A DNA stretch of 41,459 nucleotides from Muribaculaceae bacterium (GTDB taxonomy: Bacteria; Bacteroidota; Bacteroidia; Bacteroidales; Muribaculaceae): assembly GCA_029057985.1 (NCBI GenBank), contig JAIDYR010000023.1:1-41459 (forward strand), in the 5' to 3' direction. The position numbers and the translations under genes are program-made. Under the pieces are notes generated by a model, which did no database searches, was not told the DNA's origin, and saw nothing but the letters and a program-made list of their open reading frames with translations. Within the stretch, counting starts at the first letter, position 1. Each line of letters begins with the position of its first letter. Below are positions 15,111 to 21,440 of the stretch, piece after piece.

Positions 15111-15607
15111 GCTCGGCCGAAGCAATCCGCCAGCGCATAAGCCGCTTGCGGCCGGCCGGTCGTAGCAGCTCCGTCAGCGCATAAGCCGCTTGCGGCTGGC
15201 CCGGTCATAGCGGCTCCGTCAGCGCATGAGCTGCTTGCGGCCGGCCCGGTCATAGTAGCTCCGGCAGCGCATCGGCCGCTTGCGGCTCAGTCGGTCATAG
15301 CAACTCCGTCAGCGCATGAGCCGCTTGCGGCCCGGTCGGTCGTAGTAGCTCCGTCAGCGCATAAGCCGCTTGCGGCTCGGTCGGCCGAAGCAACTCCGTC
15401 AGCGCATCGGCCGCTTGCGGCTCAGTCGGTCGTAGTAGCTCCGTCAGCGCATAAGCCGCTTGGGGCCTGTCGGTCGTAGCAGCTCCGGCAGCGCATAAGC
15501 CGCTTGGGGCCTGTCGGTCGTAGCAGCTCCGGCAGCGCATGAGCCGCTCGGGGCTCGGCCCGGCGGTAACAAATTCGGCAGTGCATGAGCCGCTTGCGGC
15601 CGGGTCG
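15111..15607. repeat. 11-unit 44-46 bp GC-rich tandem array (REP-like) before the RAYT gene
   Basis: The marker CAGCGCAT (CAGTGCAT in the last unit) begins units at 15131, 15175, 15220, 15265, 15310, 15355, 15400, 15445, 15489, 15533 and 15579. Each unit has a hairpin GCCGCTTGCGGC, or a variant with TTGGGGC, and in most units a GTAG or CATAG before AGCTCCG. GC is far above the flanks. Units are head to tail with no unique spacers. The array ends 35 bp before the RAYT start codon. RAYTs act on palindromic repeats headed by GTAG/GGAG-type tetranucleotides, so this is its likely substrate family. The frames that stay open across it come from the 45-bp period. Confidence 0.9.
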
Positions 15608-15641
15608 AATTCCTATATTTAATCATTTAAATTTACTAAAA

Positions 15642-16529
15642 ATGGGCAGAGATCCAAAGCATGATTACAGAGGCCGCGCTATCTATCATATCACTATAGG
15701 GAAAGCGCCTGCGTGTCCTGTATTTGCTTATGTTTCAGGATCACCTGCCGCTCCGGTAATCTCTCGTTCTCAAATAGGCAAAATAATCGAGCAGCATATT
15801 CTGAATTTTCCAAATCTTTGCGCCTCTTTGCAAATACTCCAATATGTCATTATGCCGGATCATATCCATTTTGCCATCTTTGCTCGCCAGTATCTGCCAC
15901 GCGTTATCGGCAGATATATAGGAATGATGAAGGTCAAATGCGGACAATCCATCAGAAACTCTTTCCCTGATGTCTCAGAAATTTTCACGCCGGATTTTCA
16001 TGACCGCTATTTATTGCCTATCCACAATCTTAAGACTATCATCAATTATATTCAAGAAAATCCCAAAAGATTATTGGAAAGAAGACAAAATCCTCTTTTT
16101 TTCCAATGTTTGAATAATCTTGAGATCAATGGAAGTCAATGGCAAGCATATGGTAATCTTCAGCTTCTTAAGAATCCTTTTAAAGCACCGGTAGTGATCC
16201 ATAGAGCTGATTCAGAAGCAACAAGAACTGCTAAAAGACGTCGCTGGAATCATTTGTCGGAAAATGGTGGAGTCCTTGTTTCCCCGTTCATATCCAGGGA
16301 TGAAAAAGAAGTCAGGCGCAGATGTGAAGAGGTCAATGGAAAGATTATCTTGATTACTAACAAGCCCTTTGAAGACCGCGAGAAGCCGGCTGCTCATGAC
16401 TTTGAGCAGTGCTCAAAAGGCTCACTGCTGATTCTCTCCCCGATTGCGCCACTTCAACCGGGTCGTGAAACTTTCCTCTATCTTAATTACATAGCAGAAA
16501 CTATCGCCATTCCGGGCCATCATCAATAA
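15642..16529 (+). CDS. REP-associated tyrosine transposase (RAYT, Y1/HUH family) with C-terminal Rossmann-like extension
   Basis: 295 residues from ATG 15642; an in-frame ATG at 15585 lies inside the last array unit and is rejected. The Y1 domain (about 1-150) begins with RDPKHDYRGRAIYHIT, carries the HUH motif PDHIHF (His74, His76) and the catalytic tyrosine in NYIQENP (Tyr136). RAYTs nick and join single-stranded REP DNA and are usually domesticated and immobile. Residues about 165-295 are an extra domain: an IHRADSE segment, then GGVLVSPF, GKIILITNKPF and KGSLLILSP, alternating strand and helix like a DprA/SLOG Rossmann fold. The second RAYT at 40056-40979 has the same architecture but is clearly diverged. 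The gene follows its presumed target array directly. Confidence 0.88.
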   Translation: MGRDPKHDYRGRAIYHITIGKAPACPVFAYVSGSPAAPVISRSQIGKIIEQHILNFPNLCASLQILQYVIMPDHIHFAIFARQYLPRVIGRYIGMMKVKCGQSIRNSFPDVSEIFTPDFHDRYLLPIHNLKTIINYIQENPKRLLERRQNPLFFQCLNNLEINGSQWQAYGNLQLLKNPFKAPVVIHRADSEATRTAKRRRWNHLSENGGVLVSPFISRDEKEVRRRCEEVNGKIILITNKPFEDREKPAAHDFEQCSKGSLLILSPIAPLQPGRETFLYLNYIAETIAIPGHHQ

Positions 16530-16554
16530 CTATCAGGAAATATTCTGTCTGATC

Positions 16555-17568
16555 GTGAATAGTTTTAGCAATAATGTTACAATAGGACGCCTCGTGATGA
16601 TGATTGGAGTCGTTGCCATTCATTGCAATGTGATTCATATGCAAGGATATGACGGTCCCTGCGCATTGACCGGATGTATTGATTTTTTTACGTCTAAGAT
16701 CACATCCATCGCTGTTCCATGGTTCTTTTTTATCTCCGCCTATCTGACCGGACGCCTGCATAAGGAAATAGATCTCTCCTCATATAAATCCATAATTAAA
16801 AGAAGAGTAAGGAGCATTTTACTTCCATTCATATTATGGAATACAATAGGGTATCTGATAAGAGAAGGCATTTATATTTCACCATTGCAGAATTTCACCC
16901 ATGTCGGCCATAACTTCAGCTCCTTCACAGATTTTCTCTACGACATCTATATCGCACCTGAAGTAGAGCCGTTATGGTTTTTGCGAAACCTTTTTCTGTT
17001 CTCCATATTTTACCCGGGTTTTCAAAAGATCACTGAATTCAATTCGATTGCAGCATTAATCTTATTCTGGATCATTGAAGAATACACTCCCGCAGTCGGC
17101 ACTCTCTACTTTGGGTTGGGATTCATAGCCGCAAAACATTTCAGTCCGGAGAGAATAGACAGTATGCTCCCTAAGTTTGCAAAATTTCTACCTATTCTTC
17201 TGATTTTGATGTTTATTTCTTACAGATACTTTGAACAGCTCGACATTATCAATGAAATACTCGTCTTCTTAGGGATGGCGAGTATCTGGGGGTGCTCATG
17301 CCTGATGATAAGACCGACAGGAAGAATTGCAAGGCCGGATATTATCTTCTTCATATATTCCTACCATGGGATAATATCTACTTATGTCCGCAAATCATTG
17401 AATATCATATTTGACTTCTCAGGATATTCTTGGCTTATATTATATTTAGCGAGTATTATTCTGGTCATAACGATCTGCTATGGCAGCGCTATGATATTGA
17501 AATCTGTTTCCCCCTCTACTTATGCGATTCTTACGGGCGCGCGCACAAAAAAACTCTCTGCCCTTTAA
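16555..17568 (+). CDS. Acyltransferase family 3 (AT3) membrane protein
   Basis: 337 residues, about 10 membrane helices. The N-terminus NNVTIGRLVMMIGVVAIHCNV is a variant of the AT3 signature with R and H in the expected places. PWFFFISAYLTG and EPLWFLRNLFLF are further family landmarks. Such enzymes move acyl groups (often acetyl) onto surface polysaccharides or lipids. The start is GTG at 16555, 25 bp after the RAYT stop; the next Met is internal to the first helix. By eye it is more AT-rich than the flanking housekeeping genes and has no polysaccharide genes around it, which suggests acquisition with the tRNA-adjacent RAYT segment. Confidence 0.82.
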   Translation: MNSFSNNVTIGRLVMMIGVVAIHCNVIHMQGYDGPCALTGCIDFFTSKITSIAVPWFFFISAYLTGRLHKEIDLSSYKSIIKRRVRSILLPFILWNTIGYLIREGIYISPLQNFTHVGHNFSSFTDFLYDIYIAPEVEPLWFLRNLFLFSIFYPGFQKITEFNSIAALILFWIIEEYTPAVGTLYFGLGFIAAKHFSPERIDSMLPKFAKFLPILLILMFISYRYFEQLDIINEILVFLGMASIWGCSCLMIRPTGRIARPDIIFFIYSYHGIISTYVRKSLNIIFDFSGYSWLILYLASIILVITICYGSAMILKSVSPSTYAILTGARTKKLSAL

Positions 17569-17629
17569 TATAGCGCTCATATCCGGGGGTATCGGGTCTA
17601 TAATCACTGCGGCAACGGCATTGACGAAG

Positions 17630-18298
17630 TTAATCTTCTTTGGGCAACTTCATGATAGTGTCTACGGAGTTAGGATGGGATCCGGGAGCCAAGACGTAAT
17701 AGACCTTAAGCATGACTGTATCCTGAAGGTAATTTATCGAGCCGACTTCGACTCTTACGATGTCGAGGCCGGTGCGTTTTTTAAGGTCGGCGAGAAGTTC
17801 GCCACGTTGCTCAGGCCGAATATTGTCGATTCGGTCATATAGAATGTATTTGCCCGTGATATTCTGTGGGCGCCCGATTCCCTCGAAGGCCCAGATTGCT
17901 ACTACGAAGAGAATATTGGCGAGGCAAAGTTCGGAGAAACTCATCCTCAGTGCGAGCGCATTGATGACTGATAGAGTGATTATGACAAAGAGATAAGTCA
18001 TCTCGCGCACAGAAATCTGCTCGGTCCGGTAGCGTATGATCCCGAATATTGCGAAGAGCCCCAGAGCCATGCCGAGTTTTATCTTCACCCCGCCGCTTCC
18101 CAGAAGATATGTAAGGAAGAAGACGCTGATACTGATCAGAGTGAAGGTAAAATAGAAGTTTATCTTCTTACTCTTCCGGTAATAGAACATGTGGATGATG
18201 ATCAATACGAAGAGGATATTGAAGATAAAACGGAAAAGCAGTCGCCCGGTCTGGGCAAGGTCGATCAGAGGGGTATCGAAAAATTGAAATTCAGTCAT
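17630..18298 (-). CDS. DUF4956 membrane protein
   Basis: 222 residues. Four or so hydrophobic helices occupy residues 20-150 (FNILFVLIIIHMFYY, FTLISISVFFLTYLLG), with the family motif LGLFAIFGIIRYRTEQI. A soluble C-terminal domain (about 150-222) follows. The function is unknown, but the family regularly sits beside VTC-type polyphosphate polymerases and CotH proteins, as here. Its ATG overlaps the stop of the VTC gene by ATGA, implying coupled translation and possibly a complex. It converges on the acyltransferase gene with a 61-bp gap in which I see no strong terminator. Confidence 0.88.
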   Translation of the reverse strand: MTEFQFFDTPLIDLAQTGRLLFRFIFNILFVLIIIHMFYYRKSKKINFYFTFTLISISVFFLTYLLGSGGVKIKLGMALGLFAIFGIIRYRTEQISVREMTYLFVIITLSVINALALRMSFSELCLANILFVVAIWAFEGIGRPQNITGKYILYDRIDNIRPEQRGELLADLKKRTGLDIVRVEVGSINYLQDTVMLKVYYVLAPGSHPNSVDTIMKLPKED

Positions 18299-19092
18299 TT
18301 TGTAGTCGGAAGAGTATATGGTTCTTGAGATAGGGGGGAAGAGGCGATTGTTTTGGCAAGGAGCCGGAGTCTTTTTTTAAGACGGTTTTGGCGAAGTTCC
18401 GGATTGGTCACAGCCATGCCTATGCAATATTTGCTGAAACCTCCCGGATGCAGTCGCAGATCGCGCAATATGGAGGCCAGAGAAGATCTATCGCTGTGGC
18501 CGTCGCGCTTCCATTCGATTATGCCGACGCCGGGGAGGCAGACTCGCCTATCGGTTGAGAGATTATGGAATTCAAGGTCAGTATCGATAGTTATTCGCTC
18601 GGTCATATCCTTATTGACGAGAGTAATACGATAGAAATGGTTTTCTATCTTGGGGATGAGCGAAGAAGGGTCATAGTCGGAATTGTCGGAAAGAAATTCA
18701 TGATAGTGATGGAGGTCATCATCGTGGTCAGTCATAGCTACGCGCTTCTTCCGGGTCCGACCCTTATTGCTTTTGGTCTTTATTTCGACGAAAGGGTCGG
18801 CATCAGTCTCCTCGTAAAGGCGGACTCTAATCTTCTGGCGGCCTTTCTTGCCTCTCTGATGCTGATAATACATGTCGGCATCAGGAGTGTCATAGTATCG
18901 TGTATAGTAGGGCATGATCGAGCGGCCATCGATCTGCTGAATATAGAATTCCGTGGAAGCAGCCCTCAGGAGCGCCTCGATGCGCTCGACGGTAGTCAGA
19001 TATTTAGAGTCGACCCGGTTCATGAGTCTGACCTTTCCCATCTCCTCCAGGGAGATAGTCTCGAAAGCCTCTATGATTTTATTGTCAACCAT
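18295..19092 (-). CDS. VTC-domain polyphosphate polymerase
   Basis: 265 residues, mostly the triphosphate-tunnel fold. Tunnel-lining basic and acidic strand motifs appear in order: RVDSKYLTT, YYTRYYDTPD, KIRVRLYEE, FVEIKTKSNKGRTRKKR and a C-terminal GIIEWKRDG, then RFSKYC-like GGFSKYCIGM. In yeast the VTC domain makes polyphosphate from ATP; bacterial homologues are usually paired with DUF4956. A promoter is present 35-65 bp upstream (19126-19156), and the gene is coupled to DUF4956 by a 4-bp overlap. No SPX sensor domain is present. Confidence 0.9.
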   Translation of the reverse strand: MVDNKIIEAFETISLEEMGKVRLMNRVDSKYLTTVERIEALLRAASTEFYIQQIDGRSIMPYYTRYYDTPDADMYYQHQRGKKGRQKIRVRLYEETDADPFVEIKTKSNKGRTRKKRVAMTDHDDDLHHYHEFLSDNSDYDPSSLIPKIENHFYRITLVNKDMTERITIDTDLEFHNLSTDRRVCLPGVGIIEWKRDGHSDRSSLASILRDLRLHPGGFSKYCIGMAVTNPELRQNRLKKRLRLLAKTIASSPLSQEPYTLPTTK

Positions 19093-19125
19093 CGTAAATA
19101 ATCCTTTAAATCCTACTACGGACTA

Positions 19126-19156
19126 CAAAATTACTCAAAATAATTATGATTTCCAA
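19126..19156 (-). promoter_or_regulatory. Promoter of the VTC-DUF4956 operon
   Basis: Reverse strand TTG (19156-19154), 20 bases, TAATTTTG (19133-19126). The expected start is near 19120, about 28 nt before the VTC ATG at 19092. Confidence 0.55.
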
Positions 19157-19182
19157 TAATCCGGCTATTCACTACATTTAAT

Positions 19183-19593
19183 TCACCCTTTGGGCTTAAA
19201 ATTTAAAAGATTACTGATCCTAAAAATAAAATCTTCAACTTTAGGTATTAACGGAACGACATCCTCCTCTCCCCAATCAAACAGATCGTCATAATCACCG
19301 GATTGCCGCATAGAGAACAGTTTATTGAGTAATTTTGCATCCGCAACCGGAAGTATACCGGGAAGTATAAAAAGCTGTCCTATTTGATTAATAACTCCTT
19401 TATGGGTGGATGTCTCTATTCCATTATTTATCAGCAAAGCGCAACAGGCATAATAAGATGCATAGTATAATCGATTAGCTACAAGGGTCCAATATCCTAA
19501 TTTTAAAATTTCTCGAGCTTGAACCATAGTCTCGCATGCCTTATCAAGACGATATCGTATGACATTATCTCTATTTTCTGAAGATAGTGGCAT
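19183..19593 (-). CDS. HEPN-domain protein, partner of MNT nucleotidyltransferase (toxin component)
   Basis: 136 residues, all helical. It matches the COG1895-type HEPN pattern: RLDKACETMVQAREI at the start, VANRLYYASYYACCALL in the centre, STHKGVINQIGQLF, and LFSMRQSGDYDD with Arg-x-x-x-Asp-Tyr-Asp. I do not see the RxxxxH RNase motif of HepT-like toxins, so ribonuclease activity is uncertain. It lies 5 bp after the MNT gene, the classical MNT-HEPN order. In studied pairs the MNT partner inactivates HEPN by adding nucleotides to it. By eye it is AT-rich relative to neighbours, fitting transfer. Confidence 0.85.
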   Translation of the reverse strand: MPLSSENRDNVIRYRLDKACETMVQAREILKLGYWTLVANRLYYASYYACCALLINNGIETSTHKGVINQIGQLFILPGILPVADAKLLNKLFSMRQSGDYDDLFDWGEEDVVPLIPKVEDFIFRISNLLNFKPKG

Positions 19594-19598
19594 TATAT

Positions 19599-19937
19599 TC
19601 AGTTTTGAAAAATAATAACAGCATCGTTCTCCACATTTTTATAAAATGGTAAGAAACTTCTTTTCAACCATCCTGCAAAAGAATAAAGACGAGGATTTAT
19701 TTCTTCATTTAGATATATACCTGCCTCAGAAAATGGCCAGGCATATTTATCCCACATTGCAAGTGGGAGTTTCTCATCTCCCGGTATTAAAATATGAAGA
19801 TCCCAGTCGGAATCAGGACGCGCATTTCCTCGAGCTCGCGAACCATAAAGCGCAACTCTTGAACCGACGGGAAGTATTCGAGACGCAATCTCTTTAAAAG
19901 TCTGAATAATTTTTTGATACTTTTCTTGTTCCGACAT
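19599..19937 (-). CDS. MNT-type minimal nucleotidyltransferase (antitoxin component)
   Basis: 112 residues. The Pol-beta nucleotidyltransferase core is intact: YGSRARG (Gly32, Ser33) and DSDWDLHIL with both metal-binding Asp (44 and 46). Short C-terminal strands follow (LKRSFLPFYKNVENDAVII). Proteins of this size and motif pair with HEPN proteins as toxin-antitoxin modules. It starts the two-gene unit behind its own promoter (19984-20013). The pair interrupts what is otherwise a CotH/VTC/DUF4956 neighbourhood. Confidence 0.88.
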   Translation of the reverse strand: MSEQEKYQKIIQTFKEIASRILPVGSRVALYGSRARGNARPDSDWDLHILIPGDEKLPLAMWDKYAWPFSEAGIYLNEEINPRLYSFAGWLKRSFLPFYKNVENDAVIIFQN

Positions 19938-19983
19938 ATTATTATGACTACTATCTACGATTATGCATCAGATTATCCAATTG

Positions 19984-20013
19984 CAAATATAATAAAAAAA
20001 GCTGAATACAAAA
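19984..20013 (-). promoter_or_regulatory. Probable promoter of the MNT-HEPN pair
   Basis: Reverse strand TTTTG (20013-20009), 17 bases, TATATTTG (19991-19984). The -7 box is perfect; the spacing is two bases shorter than usual. The start would be near 19978, about 40 nt before the ATG. Confidence 0.45.
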
Positions 20014-20020
20014 ATTTTTA

Positions 20021-20046
20021 TTATTGCATTATTTTATTGCATTATT
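20021..20046. repeat. 13-bp AT-rich tandem duplication
   Basis: TTATTGCATTATT at 20021-20033 and again at 20034-20046, reaching the stop codon of the MINPP gene and just upstream of the MNT promoter. Confidence 0.8.
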
Positions 20047-21337
20047 ATTGTCGGATAGACAGGCAGGAATTGAGGTATTCGCGGAGGCTGCTCCAGGGAT
20101 AGATTGAGGAGGAATCCTCGGCGTGGAGTCTGACCGGAGATTCGTTGAGGAGAATACGGCAGTAGTAGTTGCCGGAATCTTTTGCCCGGAATAAAATAAA
20201 CTGCACATTCGCGGCCATTGGAATGATATCGAAGTCATGCCAGTTCCGAGCAACTGAAGCAAAATCATCCGTAAGATAGCGGCATCCGGGCAGACGCATA
20301 AGTCCGACCAGAGGGAGGATCGTTTCGCCGTGGCCGAATCGGAGTATGGCCCGCAACTTATCATCTTCTTTTATGCGGAGATATCCTTCAGAGGTCACGC
20401 AATCATTGATCTGAATGATGTTTTTAAGAAGAGGAGCTGCAATTTCTACAGGCAACGAACTTATGACTGATTCACTCCGCTGAAGATATTGTCTGAGATT
20501 GAAGCAACTCCATAAGGCATTGGCTTCCTCAGAAGTGAAAAATTCCTCCATTGGATTTGGCATACTCATGGCGCTGCAGCCTGCCAGCACGTAATATTCT
20601 ATAAGAGATAAATCCCGGGCTTCAGCATCGTTTTTGAAGGGATAGTTCTTACCCAAAGCGCGCCTGATCGGTGCGGAAGGAGCGTTATGTTTGAAATAGC
20701 CGGAGTAGGGAGGATGCCATCGATTACTCTTAAGGTATTCCGGGAAGGATTTGAAGTAATCGAATGGTCGTACGATAGAATCATATTCTTTTCCTGAGAA
20801 AAGCGTGAAATGCATGGGGGAATCCGCATCCCCGAGTCCGGAAATGAAAGCCTCCGCGCTTGCGATAGAACGCGGAGAATGGCTTGATATAGCTATGACT
20901 TCACCCTGATTGCTAAAAAGCTCGCGATAGCTTTGCAACAGTCTCCCTGCAATGCCCGATTGCTCTGCCTCACCGAGAGAATCGAGGGCACCCCATTTTC
21001 CGGCAGATCGCCGGATTATCTCATCGTTCAATTCGTTGAGTCTACATCCGAGAGGTGTAATGGTGCCAAGTTCCGTAGCTCGCCGAAGCACTTTTTGGAG
21101 CGAACGGCAATGGGCATCAGAGGCAGGGAATCGCGAGCCGTGCCGGCCGACATGATTGATGAATACAGGAGTAAGCGAATCCGGATATCCGGCAAGTTCG
21201 GTGATTTCAGGATAAGGAGTCAGCGATCCCTCGCAATCACGAAAACTATAATCGGTAGTCTCGCCGGATCCTCCCCGGGCAAATACCGACGTCCCGACAA
21301 TGATGATATATATAATCGATATCAAAAATCTACTCAT
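20045..21337 (-). CDS. Histidine phosphatase, MINPP-like (inositol polyphosphate phosphatase/phytase)
   Basis: 430 residues. A signal peptide (MSRFLISIIYIIIVGTSVFA) exports it. The active-site motif RHGSRFP (Arg65-Pro71) follows VFINHVG, and a later FGHGETILPL (about residue 335) supplies the HGE-type proton donor that resembles HAE of MINPP enzymes rather than the HD of E. coli AppA. Bacteroides MINPP enzymes degrade phytate or other inositol phosphates at the cell surface or in vesicles. The gene lies between CotH and the MNT-HEPN pair, about 100 bp after the CotH stop-start gap, with no clear promoter. Its neighbourhood with a polyphosphate polymerase suggests a phosphate-storage role. Confidence 0.85.
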   Translation of the reverse strand: MSRFLISIIYIIIVGTSVFARGGSGETTDYSFRDCEGSLTPYPEITELAGYPDSLTPVFINHVGRHGSRFPASDAHCRSLQKVLRRATELGTITPLGCRLNELNDEIIRRSAGKWGALDSLGEAEQSGIAGRLLQSYRELFSNQGEVIAISSHSPRSIASAEAFISGLGDADSPMHFTLFSGKEYDSIVRPFDYFKSFPEYLKSNRWHPPYSGYFKHNAPSAPIRRALGKNYPFKNDAEARDLSLIEYYVLAGCSAMSMPNPMEEFFTSEEANALWSCFNLRQYLQRSESVISSLPVEIAAPLLKNIIQINDCVTSEGYLRIKEDDKLRAILRFGHGETILPLVGLMRLPGCRYLTDDFASVARNWHDFDIIPMAANVQFILFRAKDSGNYYCRILLNESPVRLHAEDSSSIYPWSSLREYLNSCLSIRQ

Positions 21338-21440
21338 AGAAAGCTCTTTGACTGCAATATAAGCATCATGATATATCTAAGATCCACCCCTACCCCGCTA
21401 CTTATTCAATACTCCGAAATAACCGAGTTACCAATAACAA

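Noticed and set aside
15111..15607. CRISPR array
   Set aside because: Units are joined head to tail with a 44-46 bp period and no unique spacers, and no cas genes are near.
14984..15626. Reverse-strand pentadecapeptide-repeat protein across the tandem array
   Set aside because: The array period of 45 bp keeps frames open by itself; there is no start signal, units of 44 and 46 bp break the frame, and the hairpins and position fit REP DNA.
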